From Zymoseptoria tritici IPO323 (lineage: Eukaryota > Ascomycota > Dothideomycetes > Mycosphaerellales > Mycosphaerellaceae): DNA of 64,000 nt. The position numbers and the translations under genes are program-made. Shown here one piece after another: positions 21,726-32,600 of the stretch. Every line of letters starts with the position of its first letter. Within the stretch, counting starts at the first letter, position 1. Location: positions 248,001 through 312,000 of the forward strand of contig NC_018216.1 of assembly GCF_000219625.1 (NCBI RefSeq), written 5' to 3'. Below the pieces are notes generated by a model, which saw only the letters and a list, made by a program, of their open reading frames with translations, ran no database searches and was not told the origin of the DNA.

Positions 21726-23710
21726 ATGTCTGGCTCAAACTACAACGCAATGCCTTACCGCAACCCTTCGCGGCAGCAGTCTCGCCAGATGTCGGTCGAT
21801 CCCCACAACGAGCTCAACGTCGAAAAGAACCACTACATCGGCATCGATGTCGGCACTGGCAGCGCACGAGCATGCATCATGAACGACAGAGGCGATATCG
21901 TCGGACTCGCGAGTGAAAACATTGGCTTGTGGCAGCCCGAGACTGGGTATTACGTGAGTGACTGCATTTTCCTCGAGTGAATGGACTCGAGATATCTTCA
22001 TGATCTCGATACTGACCTCTTCCACAGGAGCAATCTACGACGAACATCTGGAAATGCATCTGCTCATCCATCCAGCGCGCCATGTCCCAGCACAATATCG
22101 ACCCGAACAGCATACGCGGCATTGGTTTCGATGCCACTTGCTCGCTTGCCGTGTTCAACAGCGAGACCGACGAGCCCGTGTCCGTGACCGGCCCCAAATT
22201 CAACAACGCAGATGGCAACGACCGTAATGTCATCCTCTGGCTCGACCACCGACCTGTCGAGGAGACGAAAAAGATCAACGCCACGGACCACAACCTTCTC
22301 CGATACGTCGGTGGAAAGATGAGCATCGAGATGGAGATTCCAAAGGTCCTCTGGCTGAAGAACAACATGCCAAAGGAGATGTTCGACAAGTGCAAGTTTT
22401 ACGACTTGGGCGATGCTCTTACACACATGGCGACTGGCAGCGAGACTCGAAGCTTCTGCAGTGTGGTCTGCAAGCAGGGCTACGTCCCAGTCGGCGTGGA
22501 TGGCTCTGTCAAGGGCTGGCAGGAGGACTTCCTCACAGAGATCGGACTCGAGGATCTCTGCGAGGACAACTTCAAGCGCATGGGAGGCGTCGACAAAGTG
22601 GTACAGCCTGGCATGAACGATATCATAGAAGGACATTGCTAACTCGTCCTCCAGAACGGTCGTTACCTCACCGCAGGCGAGCTGATTGGCACACTCTCCG
22701 AGAAGGCAGCTTCCGACATGGGCCTCCCAGCAGGCATCGCCATCGGTAGCGGTGTCATCGACGCCTACGCTGGCTGGATCGGTACCGTCGGAGCCAAGGT
22801 GAACCTGAAAGGCGACGCAATCGGCGCAGACAAGCCCAAGAACGACGTTTCACAGGCCTTCACCCGCTTGGCAGCTGTAGCAGGAACCTCCACCTGCCAT
22901 CTCGCCATGTCTGAGAAGCCGGTCTTCGTGGACGGGGTTTGGGGACCTTACCGCGACGTTCTCATCCCGGACTACTGGCTCGCCGAGGGCGGCCAATCCG
23001 CTACCGGTGAGCTCCTCAAGCATGTCGTGGAGACCCACCCAGCCTTCCAAGAAGCCATGTCTGTCGCCGAGTCGTTCAACGCCAACATCTACGATTACCT
23101 GAACGAGCACCTCGAAGAGATGCGCGAGAAGATCGGCGCACCAACCATCTCCTACCTCGGACGCCATTTCTTCTTCTATGGCGATCTCTTCGGCAACCGC
23201 TCCCCAGTCGCAAACCCAGACATGAAGGGCTCCGTCATTGGTCTGTCGAATGACAAGTCCATGGACGGCCTTGCTCTCTACTACTACGGCACCATGGAGT
23301 TCATCGCCCTTCAAACTCACCAGATCATCGAGCAGATGAACAACGCAGGACACGTCATCTCATCCATCTTCATGTCCGGCTCTCAATGCCAGAACCCAGT
23401 GCTCATGTCGCTCATGGCCACCGCTTGCGACATGCCCGTCCTTATCCCTCGATACGTGCACGCCGCCGTCGTCCACGGCGCGGCGATGTTGGGCGCGAAG
23501 GCCGCCAGCACGGATAAAGAGGGCAACTCGGAGCCGCTGTGGGACATCATGGACCGCATGTCCAAGCCGGGTAAGGCAGTGTACCCCAACAAGGATGAGA
23601 CTGAGAAGAAGTTGCTGCAGGCGAAGTACAAGGTGTTCTTGGAGCAGTGCCAGCAGCAGCAGGAGTACAGGAAGAACATCGATGAGGTGGTCAAGGGGTG
23701 GGACAAGTAG
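21726..23710 (+). CDS. FGGY-family carbohydrate kinase (ribulokinase-like)
   Basis: Cytosolic ATP-dependent sugar kinase of the FGGY family, closest in layout to the eukaryotic FGGY/YDR109C type that phosphorylates D-ribulose or related pentuloses. Three exons, 21726-21953, about 22028-22600 and 22655-23710; 618 residues. The N-lobe begins HYIGIDVGTGSARACIMN (phosphate 1 motif), followed by GIGFDATCSLAVF and ILWLDHRP. The C-lobe contains GLPAGIAIGSGVIDAYAGW, a CHLAMS segment and the glycine-rich ISSIFMSGSQCQNP adenosine motif, then VHAAVVHGAAMLGAKAA. The ATG at 21726 was preferred to an upstream one at 21537 because the intervening sequence is UTR-like; Met22 is a possible alternative. The second intron end was placed so that DKV joins NGRYLTAGE. 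Confidence 0.92.
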
Positions 23711-24050
23711 CGGATGGTGATGAAGAATCGAATAGAGATAGAAGCGTGCTCGTTTGAGACGAGTATGCTGAGCGAGGACAGACTTGATGCTTGATGAAAA
23801 AGGTAGTTCTAGATAGACTGCTTCGCTGAGAAAGCGATATGGTATCACGAAGACAGTTTCACGACTTTACCGTCTCACAACTGTCAGTATACATACTTTC
23901 GTTACATTCAAATCGGTAATCTGTCGAAGAAGCACATGTCATGCCCTGTCCTCGGCCTGACCGACGTCATCGAATGTTGTGAAACATCAACTTTCGATCT
24001 CGACCAGAACTGCCCGGAACGACAACTCACTTTGACCGCAACGGAAAACC
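23711..24050. other. Intergenic region
   Basis: 3' flank of the kinase gene and short upstream region of the OXLD1-like gene; no gene seen. Confidence 0.5.
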
Positions 24051-24878
24051 ATGCGCCCAGCGCTGCGTCGCGTTCGCCGTCCCGCGACACAGCTGTCCAA
24101 CAGCGGACTCCGCCAGCCATGGCTCTCTCCCCGCCGGCATCTCACAACCACGCCCCATCTCCGTGAACAGATCCCTGCACCATCCTCCATCCACGGCTAC
24201 GAACCCGACGCCCTCGACGCCCCTCTCCGCCCCCTGCACACTTCCCGTCCTGACCCAGCCTCGAAACCACCCACCGACCCCTCCCCCGAAGACCGCGTCC
24301 CTCTCACCGCAAAGGAAGAAACTCTCCTCCGCGCGAAAACCGTCTTCGGAGATCGGAACACTGCTGGCGAGGAGAGGAGGGCATTGCTCGAGTCGCGGTC
24401 GCAGATGATCGCGGGCGTGCTGGTGCCGCCGCGGCCGGAGGAGCCGGATAATTGCTGCATGTCTGGGTGCGTGAATTGTGTGTGGGAGGTGTATAGGGAG
24501 GACTTGGAGGAGTGGGTTGGGAAGAAGGCGGAGGCGAGGAGGAAGATGGCGGAGATGAAAGCACGGGGAGAGGGGAGTGGGATGATGCTTGAGGATGCGG
24601 GAGGGGCGGCGCATAGTGTTGTGAGTATGGATGATGATGGTGGGGGGTCGGAGACGAATTGGGGTGTGGGTGGGGAGGAGATGGAGAGATTGGTGAAGGC
24701 GGGGAAGGGAGGGGAGGGGGGTGGGGAGGGGGATCCGTTGGAAGGGATTCCCGTGGGGATCAGGGAGTTTATGAAGACGGAGAAGAAGTTGAAGCAGAGG
24801 CATCGGGAGGCGGGGGAGGTGTGGGAGAAGGCGTTGGATAAGGACTTGAGGGCGAGTGTTTGGGGTAGTGGGACGTGA
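24051..24878 (+). CDS. Mitochondrial oxidoreductase-like (OXLD1 family) protein
   Basis: Intronless, 275 residues. The N-terminus is an Arg-rich, acid-free presequence (MRPALRRVRRPATQL ... RRHLTTTPHLRE) suggesting mitochondrial import. The core motif PEEPDNCCMSGCVNCVWEVYREDLEEW is the oxidoreductase-like N-terminal domain (OXLD1/YPL107W type), with four cysteines in the CC-x3-C-x2-C form likely to bind a metal. The rest is Glu/Lys/Gly-rich, probably helical, with LEGIPVGIREFMKTEKKLKQRH near the end. Despite the domain name no enzymatic activity is established for this family. Confidence 0.85.
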   Translation: MRPALRRVRRPATQLSNSGLRQPWLSPRRHLTTTPHLREQIPAPSSIHGYEPDALDAPLRPLHTSRPDPASKPPTDPSPEDRVPLTAKEETLLRAKTVFGDRNTAGEERRALLESRSQMIAGVLVPPRPEEPDNCCMSGCVNCVWEVYREDLEEWVGKKAEARRKMAEMKARGEGSGMMLEDAGGAAHSVVSMDDDGGGSETNWGVGGEEMERLVKAGKGGEGGGEGDPLEGIPVGIREFMKTEKKLKQRHREAGEVWEKALDKDLRASVWGSGT

Positions 24879-26653
24879 GAGATTGGATCTATGAATTACG
24901 ACAGGAAGAGAACGACGGAAGACGATTGCTGCGACGGCTGAGCTGTGATGCGAGTGCGCATTCGAGAGGCACGGACTGGGAGGTGTGAAGCAGCACTTTG
25001 ACGACTGCTTTGCTTCAGCATCGACTATGAGCTTGGTCTACCCGCCCAAGACTGCATTCGCTGAGAAGCCACTCGTTCACAACACACGGTCCTGCGCAAC
25101 GCGAAGCCGGCCGCGAAGACGCAGTAGCAACCAGATGCTCGGACACGAGACCCAGAAGGTCACTCGACAGGAGCCGGAGCGATGGACTGCACAGACAGAG
25201 ACGCTGCTCCTACAATGCTGCTTCGCATGCGGACGACGGAGCGCCATGCTGCACGCGAAAGGCGCGACGCTGGCGTCGGTTCATCACGGCCGGCGACTCC
25301 CACCCGCGAGCATTGCCTGCTTCGAGGATGGCCGAGTCGCGATAGAGCTCAGCACTACTCTGACGCTGATTAGAGAGCGAGGTCGAAGAGAGGACACATA
25401 TAGAAGTCACGCGACATGATCATAAGATGATAAGACACAACAATATAGTACATCTGCGGCACTAACATGTTGTATGCCGGCAAATACATACTGGCATATT
25501 TCCTACTGCAGTATAGATGTAGTGCCCGTTGGAGATTCGGGAGAATAATACCGATGGCTCATCATTAGGTCATGTATAATGCAAACACGTTGGAAATGTA
25601 CTCACAACGGTTGGAAAGGTGTAAACGTTCCGCTGTTTTTGCTGCATGTCATTTGACCTTTCCCTTCACAACGTTCATTTCATCGAACAAAGCTCATCAG
25701 TCCTTGTCCAGCGGTAGTTTCGCTCGCAATGCAACACAGACAGCGTATGACGATCGCGCGAGGGAACATGATTCAGAATCTTCTCTGCCCTGCCAATACG
25801 ACCCGTCTTCATGTAAGTCACAATCACATCGATCGACGACTCCGCATCTCTTCTCTCTTCGCATCACCCTCCGCTCATGTGAAGAGATGAAGCCAACCCG
25901 TCAACCCACCAGTGACAACAACAGTGCGCCTCCGCCGTCCACAAAACGTCCAATAGGTGATCCGCAATTCATCCCACCCGTGCCGTCATCATCAATCCTA
26001 ATAAGTTCCCTACCGGCCTCAATTCCGTTCAACGGCAGTGGGGCACTTATGCACGATCACACGCCCCGTCGACGGATGTGGCATTTGATGTGGCATTTCG
26101 CGTGCATGTGTCGTCGAAACTCTCGACGCGCGAGGCACGCGACTAGGACACGCGAAGTGGGCTTGGTGGATGCGATGGAGAGAGGTCGGGGCGGGAAGGT
26201 CGATGGAACGACATGTTTGGTTTTGATGGACGGGATGAGTGGTGGTGATGATGAAGATGGAGAAGTGGTGGAGGAAGGTGTGATGCTGGAGGAGATTTGG
26301 GAGGGAAGGCGGTCGTGCTGCACCTGTACCTAAGATTCAACGGCGAAAGGTCGGATGTGCGGGTCGCGATTCCGAGTTTCTGTACGTGGATTTCTACAGA
26401 TCACCGACCATCTCGTACAGTAGTGTAGGGTCGTTAATAAGCATCTCTACCTACAGACTCCATCATTCACCACCGCGATGCGCAGCACTCCATCGCAGTG
26501 ACAGCTCATCGAACAGAACAAAACGACGGGGACAGCTCTCCACCAAGCCCTTCCCACCAGCGACGCATCCGGCCCTATCTCCTCTCAGGAACAACCCCGT
26601 CCGCCTGCGACGAACGGTCTTCCCAACAAACTCCCCTACACACTCTTACCCGG
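24879..26653. other. Gene-poor region left of the TIR element
   Basis: About 1.8 kb without a convincing gene. The longest plus-strand frame (25572-26333, 253 codons) starts with ATG but has no domain, signal or membrane segment and its composition changes along its length; I leave it uncalled. Confidence 0.4.
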
Positions 26654-26656
26654 TAA

Positions 26657-26695
26657 GGGTGCGTATACCTAGAGGCTGTTAATAGGTTATTGAGC
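26657..26695 (+). repeat. Left terminal inverted repeat
   Basis: 39 bases, the exact reverse complement of 27303-27341. Preceded by TAA. Confidence 0.9.
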
Positions 26696-26971
26696 GCCAA
26701 GACCAAATAACCGACCATTCTGCGAGTCGTTCACCTAGCCATGTCGTTGAAGAAGTCGGTTATTGTTTACGAGCTCGCTGTCGCTGCTCGCTAACTATAT
26801 TAAGTTAGTATATGGCCGTCCTATAGGTTTATGTATTAACGAACTCTATAGTCTGTTAATTGCTGTTATTGTGGCCCGTGCTAGCAGCTATCGCGCTTGT
26901 TCACGTCGTCGCGTGTTGTCGTATACCTCTTCTATATATACAGCTCTACAAGCCCTTGTGTATCCGTTGCA

Positions 26972-27157
26972 ATGCTACTACAGCCGACACCGCGGAAGAA
27001 GGGCAAGGGGAAGTCCAAGGAGCTACTATCGTCTAGCAGAAAGCGCAGGAACGCAGCTAGTAATAATAGTAAGGATGAAGAGCTAGTAGCACCGTCCAGC
27101 AAGAGCAAGAAGAAGCAGAAGAAGCAGAAGCCGAAGGGATATATACACGAGCAATAG
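26972..27157 (+). CDS. Short Lys-rich frame inside the TIR element
   Basis: A 61-residue frame starting MLLQPTPRKKGKGKSKELL and ending KPKGYIHEQ, very rich in Lys and Ser with SKKKQKKQK near the end. It resembles the basic tail of a nuclear or transposon protein, and may be the remnant of a transposase C-terminus kept in a deletion derivative. There is no catalytic domain. Expression is unproven. Confidence 0.25.
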   Translation: MLLQPTPRKKGKGKSKELLSSSRKRRNAASNNSKDEELVAPSSKSKKKQKKQKPKGYIHEQ

Positions 27158-27302
27158 AGCGAAACGCGTGAATAACACGACATAAGGTAAGCAGTGGCCA
27201 AGACGGTGATATCCGTGAGGCTCCACACTAATAACAGAAGCGTTCACTTACATTGCTGTTATTGCAATGGTAACAGGTGGCTGTTATTAAATAACCGATA
27301 TT

Positions 27303-27341
27303 GCTCAATAACCTATTAACAGCCTCTAGGTATACGCACCC
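27303..27341 (-). repeat. Right terminal inverted repeat
   Basis: 39 bases, the exact reverse complement of 26657-26695. Followed by TAA. Confidence 0.9.
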
Positions 27342-27344
27342 TAA

Positions 27345-29619
27345 AGAACCGGTCTCGAACTGCCAGAGCTCGGGGATGGAGCTCGTTGCCATGAGAATGC
27401 CCTGAAACGAGAGTAGTTTGACTCGGACTCTCGGAGGTGGGTGCATCCCTGTTCACCACATTTGAGGAGGGGCCGGGGCGGTGTCTGTGTTTTGTTGCTC
27501 GTCATAGCTACTTTCAGTTTCTACTGGATGGGACGGACTGGAGGTGCTGCGCTGTTGAATGGGCGGGACCTCCTTTATATTAGGGAGTTGGTGGATGGGG
27601 AGGATGGAGAGGTGGAGTGGATCTCGGGAGATTTTTTTGCACGACTCGTGGAGGGAAGCAAGGCGGACGGTGGATGGTGATCTCTCGTGGGCGGTGTCGT
27701 ACACAAGACAATTTGACGACAGACTTCCTTGCACTTATTGCAGAAACGATCTGTTGTTCTGCAATGACTGTACGAATGAATGAATTGATGCGGTCTTTTT
27801 GCAATTCCCAATCCACTCATCAGATATTCTGCCGAGGGCGAGCTCTCACACAAATTGATCATTACACAAGCTAATATAACCTTCTCGCACAAGCTGTTTA
27901 GCGCAAACGGTAGGAGTCTTCTTCTGGGACCAACGATGAAGTCTGATTTGACCGTTCGCCCTGCACACTGCATCCTCGTCCGGGCGGAACGTGGAAGAAC
28001 CACCGGGCGGGCGGGCGCTTGCGAGGCCCTCCTTGTCAAGGAAGTTGCTTGGAAGACGCTCGGAATCTGGGACCGTGAATGGCTAAAGGAGCATCTTCCG
28101 CAAATGAAGGTCCCGAACACGTTGATGAGGGCTTTCCGGCCATGTGTCGAAGAGATGCTCGCTTGCAATTGCAACTCGACGATGGGCAGACATTATTCAC
28201 TGCGTGCGTGCTTGCAGCAAATGTCAATTCCACACGTATATCTGAAGCAAGCCACACACACACACGGGGCAAGGGGGAAGGATCTGTCGATGGAGCTGCA
28301 AGGCGAAGCTTATTGGACACGACAGAGTTTGTGCCTGGCCGTACCTGCATCATCGACAACCCCCTGCCGAGCCGGTTTCGACATGTCGGGCTTGGTTGGA
28401 CGTGGCCGGCATCCGTGTGTGTTTGAGAGAGAGAACTCGAGTAGGGACTGAAACCGGAGATGTGTCTGGAGGAGCTCGAACTGTCCGATTGTGGTTTGAA
28501 CGACCGATAGAAGGGGGCGGGGCCAACAATTTCTGTATCGATCAACGACAACGATGTGCCAATCAATCAATGTAGACAAGCAACTGCCAGCCGTTGTGGA
28601 AATCTTCAGCCAACAGTAGTCGGTAGTCGAATGGGACAAGATTGGCAAGGATTCAATGCTGGCTTTGGGTCGGCGGGCGTTAGTGTGCTGAAAATCCATA
28701 CTGGGGGAGCTCGCCTCGATCACATCTCCTGATTCCTGACCTTTGCCCTGCCCTGCCCGCTGCGAGCCGTACCTGTACCCAGCGGAGACCGGTCCAACCC
28801 AACCCATTTCACGCCCGCATCGCATCGCTTCACCCGGTGCTCTTTTCCATTCTTCCCTCTAGTTCTAACGCGACGCGGCTCCCGTTCCTTAATCCACCGT
28901 CCGTCCCAATCTTTGCCAACAACCCAACCCCCTCCCACGCCTAACATCCACGCGCTCCCGTATTCCTCTTCGCCACCGACACAAACAAACAAACGACCTC
29001 GCCATCACCATCGACACCGCCGTGCCATTGTCCATTCCCATCTCCGACCATCAACTTCGACCACGAGGGAGGCCCACGCCGGATTCCCCATTCCCCGACT
29101 GAAATCGCGCACAACACACTCGTTTGAATATCGCCATTCCGCCGGGTACCTGCGCCACACGCGTGCATCCCATCACAACACTGATTGCATCCCCGACCAC
29201 GAAAATCATCGACGACACAGCTTTCACCAGCTCCGTCCAGCTCCCCGAACACCGCGCACGCATGAACCCTGCATCCACTGGCCATGCTGCATGATCGGAA
29301 CGATATTTGGAAGTTCGCTACACACGCCGTAGTCATTCGAGGATAGTCGACGCAATTTTCCGGAGTTCACATCTTGCGCGCTGTGGTGCCCTCCGACTTT
29401 GCACCCTGCTTCAGCTCCGTCGCTCCTGCGCCCGATAGCATTCGACGCGCGGTGAGGTTGCACCGGTATCTGGCGTCAGCAGACCGGCCAGTCCGAGAAA
29501 ACAGTCTCGAATCACACTCTTTTGGTATGTCAAGGTGGATTGCGCAATACACACACTTGCTGCTCCGCGCTTCTCACTCAGCCAGCTGCACGCATTGTAC
29601 TGACTTCTTCAGCACCACC
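27345..29619. other. Gene-poor region and 5' flank of the 29620 gene
   Basis: About 2.3 kb. Long frames on both strands (27575-28174 minus, 27855-28451 plus, 28036-28566 minus, 28310-28825 minus) overlap one another and show no recognisable family. From about 28860 the sequence becomes C/T-rich and probably includes the promoter and 5' UTR of the gene starting at 29620. Confidence 0.4.
29525..29612 (+). other. Probable 5' UTR intron
   Basis: An 88-bp segment starts GTATGT and ends TACTGACTTCTTCAG, with a branch-like CTGAC close to the acceptor; the ATG of the downstream gene lies eight bases after it. The frame is also open without splicing, so the intron is inferred from its signals only. 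Confidence 0.55.
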
Positions 29620-32600
29620 ATGAACAAGTTTCTCAAGAAACGAAATGGCGAGCCCGCGCCGCTCAACACATACTCTAACGACGCCGCGCTCGCCTCCCTG
29701 ACCAGCCTTTCATCACTTTCACCTGGCCTCAAGAAGTCGAGTACCAGCCGATGGAAGAAGAGCAAGAAACCACAACCAGAGGCACCTGCGGCGCCAGTCA
29801 CACTGCCTATGCTATTGCCATCCGATGACTTCCGAACGAGTCTGCTCATGCCGAACCTATCCGCTCGCTTCAGCATGCTCCGAGAGCAAGACGACCCAAA
29901 GTCGAAAATTGGCAAGGCGAGCGACGACAGCGTGCTTCAGCCGAAGAGACGATCACGACTGAACGACTTTGGGTGGGCTTCGACTGGTCTCTCAGACATC
30001 GCCGAGGTATCTTCATTACGCAATGGCTCGCCCATCATACCGCCCTTTGCTCGTCGCAGTCGAGAGATGTCCTACGCCTCGGACGATGGAGGATACGCGA
30101 GCGAGGCAGAAGCCACAAACACCAGTGTCATGAGCCGATCACGGCCAGGTGAAGGCAACGTCCTCTTCGGCGGTCGACAAAAGATCTACAAGATTGCTGG
30201 AAAGGGCGGAGCTACCAGCAGGGGAAGGCTGGTGTACGATGACGATGTCGGAAAGTCAGCATTCCAACAATACCGAGCACGAGAGCGAGATTTCGATGAA
30301 TCCCAGTCAAGTCGACCGTCTGATGACAGCCAGGGGTTTGACTTTGGTTTGCAGTCGTCTGAGACGGGCGACCAGGATGATTCCCCTTTTGGCACGAACG
30401 ACTCCGCAAAAGATTTCTCACACTCACTATCCTTTTCAGGGTTCGACAAGAAGCGGTCGACCACTTCATCGACCGCACGTTCCGATGCACGGTCGTCAAC
30501 GGCTGCGACGTCCGTCACTTCACAAGGTCCTCACAGTGCAGCTCCGTCACCAATGCATGCACCGGCATCAATGGTCTCCCCGCCGATAGCGACTTCCTCC
30601 GACCGTTCGACCACCAAAGGTCGCAGGCTGTACGATCAAGGACTGGATCAGCACATGCACGAGCAGCAAAGTTCGGCCATGAGTCGATTAAACACAATCC
30701 AGCAGCAGCGAAGCTTGAGTGGGTCGAAAACGTCTCCTGTATTGCACAGCACTAGAAGTGCCGGCAATCTTCACGAGCGAGCGCCTCACCCGGTCTACGC
30801 TCTGCAAGCGCCATTACCTGCAGGTCGCACATCGCCTGGCATACCGAGATTGAACACATTGGGTTCCACAAGACGTGGAAAGATGAGTCCTGCTCCTGCC
30901 AGCGGACCACAATCTCCACTGGATGAGGAAGTCGATGCGCTATCGCAAGCGTTGGAGCCAGCGGACAGAGGTAAAGCCACTGCTATGGGCGCCTTCAACA
31001 AGCCAGCACACGCATTCGATGAGAGGCAATACCTCGAACGACAACAACAGCTTCAGCGGTCGAACTCGAGCGCTGTGATCAAGAGCAAGGCGGCCCAGAT
31101 GGCTGAATCCGCAGCACAGCGACAAATCGACCGCGCCGAGCAGAACCCAACACCCGCGTCCACATCTCCCGAACCGCAATCGCTGTCACGAGTCGACTCT
31201 CCGGCACAACAGAAAGAGCCGAGCAAAGCATACAACGTTTTCCAGAATGCTGCCAGTCAGATGGCCTCGACAGGTGGGCCACCAGCACCACCAAAGGCTC
31301 CATTACCAGATACGCACAAAACATTTTTCGGCAACATCAGTGCCAGCGAAGATGAGGATGAGGAGGAGTCAAGCAAGATTGCACAGTCGTTCAACTCGTT
31401 AGATTATGGATACGGACCTGGAGCGGGCAGATGGCAACCCACAGCACTGCGGCCAGTTTCGGAACATCCAGCTTTGAGGAACCAAGGATCAAAGTCGAGC
31501 CTGGCGGAAGAGGACGAAGAGGCTGAGGTGAAGAAATTCGATCCCACGGCATTCCTGCGACCCGATCCAACTAAGCCATCAATGACCTCGCCCAAAGTTC
31601 CAGACTCTCCAACAATACCAGGGGTGCAGCAGAATCTCGGCGGAATGATGCGCCATCTCCGACAGAGGAGCAATCAGTCGTCAGTGTACCATCCCGAGGA
31701 TGGACAGCAAAGTGACGATGACCGACCCGATGTACCTGAATTTCCACCTCACTTGAGCAATATGGTGGATATGCAGCAATCGGTCCGCGAGTCTCAGTAT
31801 AGTGCTTCGAACCCGTGGGATCTGGACGAAGCTCGCAGCTTTGTTGCTCCCGAGAAGAGCACAACCAGTCTGGTTGGCAATTCAAGTACTGAGTCTGGAG
31901 CCCCACGAGAGCCTTCGCAAACTCGTGCAGGCGCCGATCGCGAGCTTTCTGGAGTATCTTCATCACAAGACGATTGGCAGAAGGAGCTACGAAAGCAACA
32001 TAATCGCGAGGCCAGCACTGCCACTCAGCAGGAGAGAGACGCCTTTGAGAATGAGCTGGCCGCACGTCGGAACGCTATCCAGGAGAACATCAAGAGCATG
32101 GTCGAGCGAAACGAAGGGTCCCGTGGCACTAGTCCTTCCGCGGGTCCTTTGAGAGGCGCTCTCGGGATATTGAAATCGAAATCTAGCAGAGACTCGATGA
32201 ATGTGCCGAGCAGTTCCAGATCGACGAGACACCTCGGGACATCGGACAGAAAAGCGAGCAATGCCAGCGGTCACAGTCCTGCGAACGAGTCACCACCACA
32301 AATGCCAACCGCTCAACATCCGGCTTTCAAGAAGGGCGGGACTGATAGCGATGGCGAGATTTGCTACGAGCGCAAAATGTCGTCCAGCCGGCCCCGTCCA
32401 TCCATCTCCAGCCGCGATCGCAGTTTGTCATCCGCCACGACGAATGGAGGGCGGTCGCAAAGCCGTGCAGGCAACATTCGCGACGACCTCGAACGCGGCA
32501 GAGCAAAAGGCTTGGCCCTGAGCACGACAGGATCACCATCCCTTAACCACTCTCCTGCGATGACATCAACTGAGTTCGAACATAATCCCTTCGACCGCGA

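Larger units (their letters stand above)
26657..27341. mobile_element. Short DNA-transposon-derived element with 39-bp terminal inverted repeats
   Basis: A 685-bp element bounded by perfect 39-bp inverted repeats (26657-26695 and 27303-27341), each beginning GGGTGCGTATACC at the outer end. It is flanked on both sides by TAA (26654-26656 and 27342-27344), a 3-bp target duplication of the TWA type used by PIF/Harbinger elements. The interior is much more AT-rich than the flanks and has subterminal AAATAACCGA copies (near 26704 and 27289). No transposase domain is visible, so it is non-autonomous (MITE-like). Superfamily is inferred from target-site length only. Confidence 0.85.

Noticed and set aside
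25572..26333. 253-codon plus-strand frame left of the TIR element
   Set aside because: No recognisable domain; composition shifts from mixed to Gly/Glu/Asp-rich along its length, with His/Pro-rich antisense frames, typical of non-coding biased DNA.
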